Under the pieces are notes generated by a model, which was not told where the DNA came from, made no database searches, and saw only the letters and a program-made list of their open reading frames with translations. Below, piece after piece: positions 34,832-42,989 of a stretch of DNA of 64,000 bases (positions are counted from its first letter, which is position 1; every line of letters begins with the position of its first letter). Position numbers and translations under genes: made by a program. This DNA comes from an uncultured Collinsella sp. (GTDB lineage Bacteria; Actinomycetota; Coriobacteriia; Coriobacteriales; Coriobacteriaceae): the NCBI GenBank assembly GCA_958443265.1, contig CAUCKA010000001.1, forward strand, positions 224,541-288,540. Reading direction: 5' to 3'.

Positions 34832-35356
34832 ATGTCGGACGATCTTCATCAAACCGCGTCGGGCAAGCGCCGCGACGTTATTAGCTGGGACGAGTTCTTT
34901 ATGAGCGTGGCCATCGCCGCGCAGCGCCGTAGCAAGGACCCCAACACGCAGGTGGGAGCATGCATCGCCAGCACCAACCACCGCATCCTTTCGGTGGGTT
35001 ACAACGGCACGCCCTCGGCGCTCAACGACGACTTTTTCCCGTGGGGTACGAGCGATGACCCGCTGCAGGACAAGCACAACTACGTGGTCCATGCCGAGGC
35101 CAACGCCGTGCTCAACTACCGTGGCTCGCTCAAGGACCTCGAGGGTTCCACGGTCTACGTCACGCTGTTCCCGTGCCACGACTGCGCCAAGATCCTGGCG
35201 CAGGTGGGCGTGGGCGAGGTCGTCTACCTGGACAATAAGTATGCCGACACCGATGACGGCCGTATCAGCCGCCGCATTCTCGACTCCTGCGGCATCAGCT
35301 ACCGCCAGGTCATCGTCGATGTCCAGATTGGTACCGGGGAGCAGACTCAGCAGTAG
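34832..35356 (+). CDS. dCMP deaminase family protein (ComEB-like)
   Basis: The 174-residue zinc-dependent deaminase has VHAEANAVLNY (zinc-binding His and the proton-shuttling Glu) and TLFPCHDCAKILAQ (the two zinc-binding Cys). GYNGTPS and SKDPNTQVGACI are typical of deoxycytidylate deaminases, which turn dCMP into dUMP for thymidylate synthesis. The ATG at 34832 has GGAGG 6 bases upstream; the 12-residue upstream extension is unsupported. Confidence 0.9.
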   Translation: MSDDLHQTASGKRRDVISWDEFFMSVAIAAQRRSKDPNTQVGACIASTNHRILSVGYNGTPSALNDDFFPWGTSDDPLQDKHNYVVHAEANAVLNYRGSLKDLEGSTVYVTLFPCHDCAKILAQVGVGEVVYLDNKYADTDDGRISRRILDSCGISYRQVIVDVQIGTGEQTQQ

Positions 35357-35526
35357 CGCGTGCCAACGCCAGCTGGCGGCAAAACAGCCAAAAGAGACCC
35401 GTCCCAAATTGACTGCTCGTGAAAGTCGTGTCCGCACGCATGGCTGGCGCCTAAGCGGGTACATGGCTGTAGTAACATAGCCCCTGTCCGCGGGCGTGCC
35501 CGCGTTATTGTGAGAAAGGAGCCCCT

Positions 35527-35805
35527 GTGGCTGTTAACGAAGAGCTGCTCAAGAAGGTTCTTGAAGAGATTCGCCCCAACCTGCAGGCCGATGGCGGCGA
35601 TATGGAGTATGTGGGCGTCGACGACGAGGGTGTTGTCAAGCTGGAGCTGCAGGGCGCCTGCGCCGGCTGCCCCATGAGCTCGCTAACCCTTTCCATGGGT
35701 ATCGAGCGCATCCTGAAGGAGCATGTGCCCGGCGTTACCCGCGTTGAGCAGGTCAATGCTTCCGGCGAGGCCGAGGACCTGTACGACGAGTACGCGCCGT
35801 TCTAA
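35527..35805 (+). CDS. NifU-like iron-sulfur scaffold domain protein
   Basis: The 92-residue protein equals the C-terminal NifU (Nfu) domain: LLKKVLEEIRPNLQADGGDMEYVGV and the cluster-binding CAGC (C-x2-C) in LQGACAGCPMSS. It would assemble or carry 4Fe-4S clusters, which are needed by the radical SAM enzyme and the activase of this window and others. It starts at GTG 35527 with AAAGGAG upstream. It is upstream of lgt, separated by two hairpins. Confidence 0.92.
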   Translation: MAVNEELLKKVLEEIRPNLQADGGDMEYVGVDDEGVVKLELQGACAGCPMSSLTLSMGIERILKEHVPGVTRVEQVNASGEAEDLYDEYAPF

Positions 35806-35816
35806 GATGCGAAAGC

Positions 35817-35887
35817 TGCGGACGGTACGCTCCGCATAGACGTTACGTCCAAATATGCGGCTGCGAGCGTAAGGCCCGCGGCCGCAT
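35817..35887 (+). terminator. two consecutive hairpins between the NifU-like gene and lgt
   Basis: TGCGGA/TCCGCA (35817-35836) and ATGCGGC/GCCGCAT (35855-35887, followed by TTTG). The second is the more likely terminator. Confidence 0.55.
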
Positions 35888-35913
35888 TTGTATGTAGGGA
35901 GCAGGGGATCGAT

Positions 35914-36735
35914 ATGCTCAACGACCTCTACCATATGCTTGATCCCGTCGCGATCTCGGCGGGCCCCATCACCATCTACTGGTACGGCCTGGCCTATGTG
36001 GTCGGCGCCCTGCTTACGGCAGTCGTTATGTATCGCACGCAGCGCCGCTGGGGCTTCGACATTACGATTGATGACCTGACGAGCGTCGTGGTCGGCGTGG
36101 TCTTTGGCCTCATCATTGGCGCCCGCCTGTTCTACGTCATCTTTTACGGCGATGGCTACTACTGGACGCATCCGCTCGAGATCTTTGCCACCAACGAGGG
36201 CGGCATGAGCTTCCACGGTGGCCTGGTCGGCGGCATCTTGGGCGGCATCATCGTGTGCCGCATGTATAAGCTCGACGCATGGACTCTGGCAGACCTTGCT
36301 GTCATCGGCGCGCCGCTGGCCTTGTGTCTGGGCCGTTGTGCCAACTTTGTCAACGGTGAGCTGTGGGGTAAGCCGACCGATCTGCCCTGGGGTGTGGTCT
36401 TTGGCGGCACCGCGGGCGATATGCCGCGCCATCCCTCCCAGCTCTACGAGGCGTTTCTAGAGGGCATTGTGCTCTTCTGCATCCTGCAGGTACTCAGTCG
36501 CAAAAAACCGCTGCTGCCCCAGGGTACGTTTATGGGCGTCTTTGTGATGGGGTACGGCATCGTCCGCTTTCTCGTCGAGTTCGTGCGCGTGCCCGATGCC
36601 CAGCTGGGTTATCTGCTGGGAGGCGTTATCACCATGGGCCAGCTGCTGAGTTTGCCGCTCGTGATTGCCGGCCTGGTGCTCATCATCTTCGCCCGACACC
36701 GCAATCGCCCCCAGCGCATCTACCTCGACGCCTAA
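35914..36735 (+). CDS. lgt: prolipoprotein diacylglyceryl transferase
   Basis: This 273-residue membrane enzyme with seven helices transfers diacylglycerol from phosphatidylglycerol to the lipobox Cys of prolipoproteins. The Lgt signature is GRCANFVNGELWGKPT, with the His-Gly-rich segment SFHGGLVGGILGG and the conserved Tyr in ITIYWYGLAYV. Lipoproteins such as the binding protein at 12667 are its substrates. The ATG at 35914 follows GGGAGCAGGGG. A GGGACAGG-loop hairpin directly follows the stop. Confidence 0.95.
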   Translation: MLNDLYHMLDPVAISAGPITIYWYGLAYVVGALLTAVVMYRTQRRWGFDITIDDLTSVVVGVVFGLIIGARLFYVIFYGDGYYWTHPLEIFATNEGGMSFHGGLVGGILGGIIVCRMYKLDAWTLADLAVIGAPLALCLGRCANFVNGELWGKPTDLPWGVVFGGTAGDMPRHPSQLYEAFLEGIVLFCILQVLSRKKPLLPQGTFMGVFVMGYGIVRFLVEFVRVPDAQLGYLLGGVITMGQLLSLPLVIAGLVLIIFARHRNRPQRIYLDA

Positions 36736-36770
36736 CCACCACAAAGGGGACAGGCACCTTTGTGGTGGTT
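36734..36770. repeat. GGGACAGG-loop hairpin (best copy)
   Basis: Perfect 14-bp stem: AACCACCACAAAGG (36734-36747) with CCTTTGTGGTGGTT (36757-36770) and loop GGACAGGCA. It starts inside the lgt stop region and ends in TTTT-like sequence, so it can act as a terminator. Confidence 0.85.
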
Positions 36771-36809
36771 TTGCCGAGTTTGATAGGTTTCTAGAAAGGC
36801 TTTCGGACT

Positions 36810-38993
36810 GTGAAGGATTCCGACCTCTCCACAACGGCTGCGCGCGACGCTGCCCGCATCGTCTGGTTTAAGCGCTACCCAGCCAAGCAGACGCTCATCG
36901 CATTTTTGCTCGCGCTGTTGGCGACCACGGCGTTTTCTATCGATCCCGCGCCGGTCTCGAGCAACGCAGTCTTGGCGATTGACCCCAAAGCCTCGGGCAT
37001 GCTGTACGTGTGCTACGAGGTGCTCCTCTCGTTTGCCGGCCATACCGACGCGGTCATGCTGCTTGCGCTTGCCTGCCTGCTCACTCTGCCGTTTCGCTAC
37101 GTATTCTTTGGCCGCGGCGATGCTTGGCGTCCTTCGGTGATCCTTCCGTCGCTGTTCTTTGCCGTCTGCATGGTGTTTGGCCGCAGCTACGACCTCACCG
37201 ATTCTGCCGAGATCGTACTCGGCGACAAGGCTCGCATCATCTGCGCCTGGATAGGCGGTGCGGGCTGGATGCTCTTGGCGGTCGTTGCCTTCTACCTGGC
37301 TTTTGAGTGTCTAGATTGGCTGAGCTCTCGGCGCATTCCGTTTTCCGAAGCGCACTTTGGCCGCGTATGGCGTATGGCTCACGCCGCGCTCTCGGTCCAT
37401 CCCTTTGCCGGGCCCTTCCTGGTGCTTATGGTCGCCTGGGCGCCCACGCTCATCGCTTCGCTGCCCGGCCTTTTTATGGGAGATACGGGTGCGCAGATTC
37501 GCCAGTGGTTCAACTACCCCAACGGCACGAGTGACTACCTGCGTCTGCTCAATCCCAATGTGTTGCTCAACGGACATCACCCCGTGGTGCACACGGCTAT
37601 CATCGGTTCGTGCGTCCAGCTGGGGCTTTCACTGTTCAACAGTGCCAACGCAGGTCTTGCCATCTACACCTGCGCTCAGTTCGTCATTACGGCCGCCTGC
37701 ATGGCCTATTCCATCTCGTCGCTGCGCAAGCTGGGCGTGAGCTTGCCGATCCGCGGCGTGATCTTGCTGTTCTTTGTGTTTATGCCCATGTTCTCCAACT
37801 ACGCGGCCCTGCTTACCAAAGATGTGCTGTTTGCCGACGCGTTTTTGGTGCTGTTGGTGCAGACCGTGAAGCTCGTGGCCTGCGGCCTGCCCCGTCGCGA
37901 TGCCAATGCCGAGCGTGCGGGCGAACAGAGGCCCGTGCTCTTTGCGCGCCATGACTGGCTGCTGCTCGCTCTGGGTGCCATGGGTTCCACGTTTCTGCGC
38001 AACGGCGGCCTGGTGTTTCCCCTGGCGGCATGCGTAATCGCGGCGGCGTTTTGCGCATGGGACGCGCATGTGGCTCGTCGTGCAGTCAAACAGGCCGGTG
38101 CTGCGCCTTCGGGCGCCATCTCGCGTTTCCGCTGGGTGGGAGTTCTTGCGGTGCTTGGACTCTGCCTTGCCTCTAATATGTACTTCACCAAGGTCTTTAT
38201 GCCGGCGCACGACATTACGCCTGGTTCCAAGCGCGAAATCCTCTCGATTCCGTTCCAGCAGACGGCTCGTTTCGTCCAAAAGCACGACGGCCTCAACTCG
38301 GGTGTCAACCCTACGGTTAAGGAGGACGGTACTATCGTGGAGGCTCCTTGCGACGGCTTGGTGACCGACGATGAGCGTGCCGTGATCGACCGTGTGCTCA
38401 AGTACGACAATCTGGGCCGCCGCTACAACCCGGATAAGTCGGACGCCGTCAAAAATTGCTTTAACGAGTACGCCTCGCAGGAGGACATCAAGGCCTATTT
38501 TGAGGTCTGGGCGCAGATGTTCAAAAAGGATCCCGAGTGCTACATCTCGGCGCTCATCAATAACTACTACGGCTACTTTTATCCGAGTGCCCGCGATGCG
38601 TGGGTCTACAGCACGGCGCGCAGTGCCGAGATTATGGCGAAGCCCGATAACCTCAAGTACTTTGACTTCCATCCGGTCGATAGCAAGGTTGTGCGCTGGT
38701 GCGACCACCTGATCAACCTGTATCGCGTGGCGGTGCAGCGCATTCCGTTTATCTCGCTCACCATGAGCTCGGCCACCTATGTGTGGATTATGATCGCCGT
38801 GGTGGTCTACCTGTTGCGCCGCCATTCGTGGCGCGGGCTGGCCATTTGGGTGCCGCTGCTGGGCGTGCTCGCCGTGTGTCTGATCGGTCCCTGCAACGGT
38901 TCGACCTATATGCGCTACCTGTATCCGGTTATCGCCTGCATGCCCTTTGCCATCGGTGCCACCATCACTCGCAGCGACCTTCTCTGGTCCTAA
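36810..38993 (+). CDS. DUF6020 family multi-pass membrane protein
   Basis: The 727-residue protein has about 13-14 predicted helices: a cluster in 28-330, more at 380-480, then a hydrophilic region (about 480-620: FVQKHDGLNSGV, ALINNYYGYFYPSARD) outside the membrane, and helices again from 640 to 725. The architecture is like that of GT-C glycosyltransferases or polymer-assembly proteins; this is a resemblance only. It starts at GTG 36810. A GGGACAGG-loop hairpin begins immediately after the stop. Confidence 0.75.
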   Translation: MKDSDLSTTAARDAARIVWFKRYPAKQTLIAFLLALLATTAFSIDPAPVSSNAVLAIDPKASGMLYVCYEVLLSFAGHTDAVMLLALACLLTLPFRYVFFGRGDAWRPSVILPSLFFAVCMVFGRSYDLTDSAEIVLGDKARIICAWIGGAGWMLLAVVAFYLAFECLDWLSSRRIPFSEAHFGRVWRMAHAALSVHPFAGPFLVLMVAWAPTLIASLPGLFMGDTGAQIRQWFNYPNGTSDYLRLLNPNVLLNGHHPVVHTAIIGSCVQLGLSLFNSANAGLAIYTCAQFVITAACMAYSISSLRKLGVSLPIRGVILLFFVFMPMFSNYAALLTKDVLFADAFLVLLVQTVKLVACGLPRRDANAERAGEQRPVLFARHDWLLLALGAMGSTFLRNGGLVFPLAACVIAAAFCAWDAHVARRAVKQAGAAPSGAISRFRWVGVLAVLGLCLASNMYFTKVFMPAHDITPGSKREILSIPFQQTARFVQKHDGLNSGVNPTVKEDGTIVEAPCDGLVTDDERAVIDRVLKYDNLGRRYNPDKSDAVKNCFNEYASQEDIKAYFEVWAQMFKKDPECYISALINNYYGYFYPSARDAWVYSTARSAEIMAKPDNLKYFDFHPVDSKVVRWCDHLINLYRVAVQRIPFISLTMSSATYVWIMIAVVVYLLRRHSWRGLAIWVPLLGVLAVCLIGPCNGSTYMRYLYPVIACMPFAIGATITRSDLLWS

Positions 38994-39028
38994 TTTGGTG
39001 CAAAGGGGACAGGTTGCTTTGCACCAAA
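38994..39028. repeat. GGGACAGG-loop hairpin
   Basis: Perfect 12-bp stem TTTGGTGCAAAG (38994-39005) with CTTTGCACCAAA (39017-39028), loop GGGACAGGTTG. It starts at the base after the stop codon of the DUF6020 gene. Confidence 0.8.
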
Positions 39029-39158
39029 GGATGGCATCATCACGACGCCTTCATTTTGGGGTTTATCTCGCAGGCCAGTAGGTATATCATAACGACGTTT
39101 GTTTATATTGCCCGAGCATCTGCGCTGGGCTTTAGGTCAAAACCGATAGGAGACACGT

Positions 39159-39965
39159 ATGTCCGGACACTCTAAGTGGGCCACAACCAAGCATCGTAAG
39201 GGCGCGCAGGACGCCAAGCGTTCCGCCCTCTTCTCCAAGCTGAGCCGCAACATCACCGTTGCTGCCCGTCTCGGCGGTGACCCGCTGCCCGAGAACAACG
39301 CCAGCCTCGCCGCTGCCGTTGCTAAGGCCAAGGCTCAGTCCATGCCCAAGGACAAGATCAAGTCCGCTATCGACAAGGCCTTTGGTTCGGGTGCCGATGC
39401 CGCCGTCTACGAGAACATCGTGTACGAGGGCTATGGTCCCGCCGGTGTCGCCGTCTACGTTGACTGCCTGACCGACAACCGCAACCGTACTGCCGCCGAT
39501 GTCCGTTCCGCTTTCTCCCACGCTGGTGGCAACCTGGGCACTTCCGGCTCCGTCGCCTTCCAGTTTGAGCGCAAGGGCCAGATCGTCGTCGCCAAGGAGA
39601 TCCTGGACGAGAACGCCAAGAAGGAGACCATGATCGCCAACGGTGCTGCCGGTGACGAGGATGAGTTCATGATGGCAATCGCCGAGGCCGGTGGCGAGGA
39701 CTACGAGGACGCCGGCGAGGAGTGGATCGTCTGGACCGCTGCTAACGACGTCATGGCTGTCTCCAAGGCACTCGAGGAGCAGGGCGTCCAGGTCAAGGGT
39801 TCCGAGACCACCATGGTTCCGACCACCCCGACCGAGGTCTCCGGTACCGACGCCAAGAAGGTTCAGCGCCTCATCGACCGTCTCGAGGAGCTCGACGACG
39901 TCCAGGACGTCTACAGCACCATGGACATGACCGACGAGGTCATCGCTGCCCTCGAGGAGGAGTAG
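39159..39965 (+). CDS. yebC: YebC/PmpR (TACO1) family regulator
   Basis: The 268-residue three-domain protein starts MSGHSKWATTKHRKGAQDAK, which is diagnostic of the family; YEGYGPAGVAVYVDCLTDNRNRTAADVRSAF (split) and GNLGTSGSVAFQF follow. It acts as a transcription or translation factor; bacterial YebC proteins help ribosomes through polyproline stretches. A C-terminal tail rich in Glu is slightly longer than usual. The leader has GATAGGAG. A terminator follows at 40035. Confidence 0.95.
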   Translation: MSGHSKWATTKHRKGAQDAKRSALFSKLSRNITVAARLGGDPLPENNASLAAAVAKAKAQSMPKDKIKSAIDKAFGSGADAAVYENIVYEGYGPAGVAVYVDCLTDNRNRTAADVRSAFSHAGGNLGTSGSVAFQFERKGQIVVAKEILDENAKKETMIANGAAGDEDEFMMAIAEAGGEDYEDAGEEWIVWTAANDVMAVSKALEEQGVQVKGSETTMVPTTPTEVSGTDAKKVQRLIDRLEELDDVQDVYSTMDMTDEVIAALEEE

Positions 39966-40034
39966 CGCCTGCACGGGTTAAGCCGTGCATATCTGGGCAT
40001 AATGAAGCGAGCATGCAAGCCTCGTGGAATAGAT

Positions 40035-40076
40035 GAGCCGGATCCGCGTGCGTATGGCACCGGACCCGGCTCTTTT
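40035..40076 (+). terminator. rho-independent terminator of yebC
   Basis: GAGCCGGATCCG (40035-40046) pairs with CGGACCCGGCTC (40061-40072) with one G-T pair, followed by TTTT. A TATAAT (40076-40081) next to it may be the -10 of the amaP operon. Confidence 0.8.
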
Positions 40077-40130
40077 ATAATGATGCGAATCGTTTTGCAT
40101 TCTGTGGACCGAAACCTGAAGGGAGCGCGC

Positions 40131-40676
40131 GTGCGCGTACTCAAACGAGCCCTAGCGATCGTGTATCTTGCCGCCGCCATCGTGGCGCTGGGTACGCTTG
40201 TCTGCCAGTTCTGGGGACCGTATACGTATCGCTTTATGTTGCTATTGCGTGACACCATGCCTCGCGTCGTCGTTACGGTGTGCGCCGCCATCGTGGCGCT
40301 TGGCGTGCTCATCGGTTTTTTCCGCTTGATGTTCGCGCGTCGCGAGCCGTCCTGCGTGCATCCGGCGGGGGAGCGCAATATCGAGGTCACGCTCGCAGCG
40401 CTTTCCTCGTGCGCCCGTGCCGCGGCGGAGTGCGATGAACGCGTGATGGTTGAGCATATCGAGGCGCGCGTTCAAGGCTCCGACGAGTCGCACGTTCGTT
40501 TTAAGGTCGAGGCCATCGCGCTCGATGATAGGGACGTTGCCGCTCTTGCCACCTCGATGCAGCAGCGCATCGAGAAGGCCTGTGACACCATGCTCGGCAC
40601 GCCGGGCACGACCGCGCGCGTCCGTTTTTTGCCGTCCAAGACTACCGTCCAGACCGTGGAGGTTTCCGGTGAGTGA
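40131..40676 (+). CDS. amaP: alkaline shock response membrane anchor protein (AmaP-like)
   Basis: The 181-residue protein has two membrane helices (about 6-28 and 45-67) forming a hairpin, then a cytoplasmic domain related to the Asp23/Gls24 fold. AmaP anchors Asp23 to the membrane. The GTG at 40131 was chosen because AAGGGAG lies 5 bases upstream; the longer ORF from 40002 runs through the yebC terminator. The DUF2273 gene overlaps its end by 8 bases and the asp23 gene follows, giving the canonical amaP-DUF2273-asp23 module for cell-envelope stress. Confidence 0.85.
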   Translation: MRVLKRALAIVYLAAAIVALGTLVCQFWGPYTYRFMLLLRDTMPRVVVTVCAAIVALGVLIGFFRLMFARREPSCVHPAGERNIEVTLAALSSCARAAAECDERVMVEHIEARVQGSDESHVRFKVEAIALDDRDVAALATSMQQRIEKACDTMLGTPGTTARVRFLPSKTTVQTVEVSGE

Positions 40677-41046
40677 TACCAACCAAGACAAGACCGCCCG
40701 CACGCCGCGCCTGACGATCGATCAGAACGCTATGCCGGCAGGCGAGTCCGCCGACACCAAGCCCGAGGCCGGCGAGCAGCACGACAGCGCCGCCAACGAC
40801 TTTGACGAGGCCATGGGTCTCATCAAAGGTACGGGCGCTGCTATCTGGAGCTACGCCGTGCGCCACCCCAACACTACGTTCGGCGCCGTGGCAGGCTTTA
40901 TCCTCGCCGTGCTGGTACTTACGTTGGGCCTGTGGGACACGCTCGTCATTGCATTCTTTGCGCTGATCGGCGCCGTGATCGGCCAGATTCGCGACGGCGA
41001 GAACGGTATCGTTAACTTCTTCGGCCGTCTGTTTAGCGGCCGCTAA
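40669..41046 (+). CDS. DUF2273 small membrane protein
   Basis: A 125-residue protein with a charged N-terminal half (about 1-60) and two helices (about 70-90 and 93-110) carrying HPNTTFGAVAGFILAVLVLT and GLIGAVIG-like sequence, the DUF2273 pattern that regularly accompanies AmaP and Asp23. It starts at GTG 40669 with GGAGG 6 bases upstream, overlapping the amaP stop. The N-terminal extension rich in Asp and Ala is longer than the family core. Confidence 0.85.
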   Translation: MSDTNQDKTARTPRLTIDQNAMPAGESADTKPEAGEQHDSAANDFDEAMGLIKGTGAAIWSYAVRHPNTTFGAVAGFILAVLVLTLGLWDTLVIAFFALIGAVIGQIRDGENGIVNFFGRLFSGR

Positions 41047-41090
41047 TATGTATTCGACTGTCGCATCCGTGGCAGGCATAAGGAGGAACC

Positions 41091-41612
41091 ATGGCTTTTA
41101 ACACGAAGGTCGATGTGGCCGATACCGAGCTCGAGACGAGCGAGGCCGTCGCCGCCGAGGCGGAGGACGTAACGCTCGAGGACGAGGCGCTCGTCGAGGC
41201 AGAGTCCGAAGACGAGGCGGACGAGGATGACGAGGAGGCGGACGAGTCCGAGGACTCGCTGACCTATTCCAACGGCGTGATTGAGAAGATCGTCGCCATG
41301 GCCACCCGCGAGGTGCCGCACGTTCTGGGCATGAAGGGCAACCTCATGCACTTTGTGCAGGAGCAGTTTGGTGCCGAGAACCTGACCAAGGGCGTGACGG
41401 TCGAGGTCACCGACGACAACCGCGTGGTCGTCAACATCTCGGTCATCATCGAGTACGGCGCCTATGCGCCTGCGATCTTTGACGACGTTAAGGCGCGCGT
41501 CACCGAGCGTCTTGCCGCGATGACCGGCCTTGAGGTGGCAGGCGTCAACCTGCGCATCGAGGATGTCATCACCCCCGAGGAGTACGAGCACCGTACCAGC
41601 CAGCACGAGTAA
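41091..41612 (+). CDS. Asp23/Gls24 family envelope stress protein
   Basis: The 173-residue protein has an acidic N-terminal region (about 10-57, mostly Glu/Asp) and an Asp23 domain (about 58-170: YSNGVIEKIVAMATREVPHV, TKGVTVEVTDDNRVVVNISVI split, RVTERLAAMTGLEV). Asp23 forms membrane-associated assemblies through AmaP and is induced by alkaline or envelope stress. The acidic extension is unusual and may modulate assembly. The ATG follows AGGAGG. A hairpin of the GGGAC family begins in the stop codon, then a strong terminator. Confidence 0.92.
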   Translation: MAFNTKVDVADTELETSEAVAAEAEDVTLEDEALVEAESEDEADEDDEEADESEDSLTYSNGVIEKIVAMATREVPHVLGMKGNLMHFVQEQFGAENLTKGVTVEVTDDNRVVVNISVIIEYGAYAPAIFDDVKARVTERLAAMTGLEVAGVNLRIEDVITPEEYEHRTSQHE

Positions 41613-41645
41613 CCTACCAAAAAGGGATGTTTATTTTGGCAGGTT
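41611..41645. repeat. hairpin, GGGACAGG-loop family (shortened loop)
   Basis: AACCTACCAAAA and TTTTGGCAGGTT (one mismatch) around AGGGATGTTTA. The loop matches the copy at 141 with a two-base deletion. Confidence 0.65.
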
Positions 41646-41662
41646 TTATCTGCGAAAACGTT

Positions 41663-41702
41663 AAACGGCCGACCGCGCAAGCAAAAGCGTGGCCGGTCGT
41701 TT
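41663..41702 (+). terminator. rho-independent terminator of the amaP-asp23 operon
   Basis: A 16-bp stem (41663-41678 with 41687-41702, three G-T pairs) is followed by TTTG. Confidence 0.85.
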
Positions 41703-41816
41703 TTGTACGCTCCCGATGTAGTCATACCGCTCGTCTAACTAAGGGTTGCAATCCCCACGTTCCGCGTTACCCTAATGGGCGCATTGTTTCCAAATTGTTA
41801 ACGAGGGGTTGCCGTA

Positions 41817-42839
41817 ATGGCCGACGAACACGAGACCGAAAGCAAGGCATGGGCGATTGAGGCCGCTGCGGCAGAGGCGGCGTCGCGTGCCGCCGAGGAG
41901 GTGCATCGTCCTCCGGTGGTGCCGATGGAGCGCGTTGTCGATCGCGATGTTATCGAGCAAGGCGAGCGCGCCGGCCGCAAGCGCAGCCAAGAACCAGGCT
42001 TTCCGCGCTTTTTTGCCGAGCTCAACCTGGGCCTGATCCTCACGGCCTTTGCCATCGTGGCTTTCAAAACGCCCAATCACTTTGCCTTCGGCGGCACCTC
42101 GGGTGTGTCGGTCATTCTTTCCACGCTGTTCCCGACTCTGCCCGTCGGCGTCTTTATGTGGATTATCAACGCGATCCTGGTCATCCTGGGTTTTATCTTT
42201 TTGGAGCGCAAGGCAATCCTTTGGAGTGTCTTTGCCTCGTTTGCGCTTTCGGCCTACGTCTCGCTGTTTGAGCTCTTCATTCCGACGGATGTTTCGATGA
42301 CGGGCGATATGTGGCTCGACCTGTGTTTTGCCGTCATCTTGCCGGCGCTGGGCAGTGCCATTGTCTTTGACATTGGCGCCTCGACGGGTGGCACGGACAT
42401 TCTTGCCATGATCCTCAAACGCCGCACCACGCTCGAGATTGGCCGCGCACTGTTGCTGGTCGATATCGGCATCGTGACCGTCGCGGCTTTCCTGTATGGC
42501 CCGCGCGTCGGCCTGTACTGCGTACTTGGCCTGTTTGCCAAGACGCTCGTGGTCGATAAGGCCATCGAGAGCATTCACCTTCGTAAGGTCTGTACGATTA
42601 TTTGCGCCGAACCGCGCAAAGTCGAGGAGTTTATCGTCAAGCATCTCAACCGCACAGCAACAATCAGCCGTGGTTACGGCGCCTTCTCGGGCAAGTGCGT
42701 CACGGTGATTATGAGCGTGCTGAGCCGTCGCGAGGCAGTACAACTGCGCCGCTATACCCGCGATATCGATCCGAATGCGTTTATCACGATCGTTGACAGC
42801 TCCGAGATTGTGGGCAAGGGCTTCCGCGGCACGAACTAG
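41817..42839 (+). CDS. YitT family (DUF161/DUF2179) membrane protein
   Basis: The 340-residue protein has an Ala/Glu-rich cytoplasmic N-terminus of about 60 residues, five or six helices (about 65-235: LNLGLILTAFAIVAFKTP, GGTSGVSVILSTLFP, FDIGASTGGTDILAMILKRR) and a C-terminal DUF2179 domain (about 255-335). YitT proteins are widespread in Gram-positive bacteria and have no settled function. The extended N-terminus is unusual for the family. The ATG follows CGAGGGG. Confidence 0.88.
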   Translation: MADEHETESKAWAIEAAAAEAASRAAEEVHRPPVVPMERVVDRDVIEQGERAGRKRSQEPGFPRFFAELNLGLILTAFAIVAFKTPNHFAFGGTSGVSVILSTLFPTLPVGVFMWIINAILVILGFIFLERKAILWSVFASFALSAYVSLFELFIPTDVSMTGDMWLDLCFAVILPALGSAIVFDIGASTGGTDILAMILKRRTTLEIGRALLLVDIGIVTVAAFLYGPRVGLYCVLGLFAKTLVVDKAIESIHLRKVCTIICAEPRKVEEFIVKHLNRTATISRGYGAFSGKCVTVIMSVLSRREAVQLRRYTRDIDPNAFITIVDSSEIVGKGFRGTN

Positions 42840-42989
42840 CGCGGATATACCCTTCGAATCATTGAATAAAGCCGCCTACGTTGCAAATCGGTCATCTTGG
42901 GGTATTTGTCCCCACATTGGGCGATAATGTTGCCAAAGACATCGTTTGCGATCCAGGTGATTCGCTCTAGATACGAAGGGATGATTTCG

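Noticed and set aside
40002..40130. Longer start for the AmaP-like gene
   Set aside because: It would translate through the yebC terminator hairpin; the GTG at 40131 has a well-placed AAGGGAG site.
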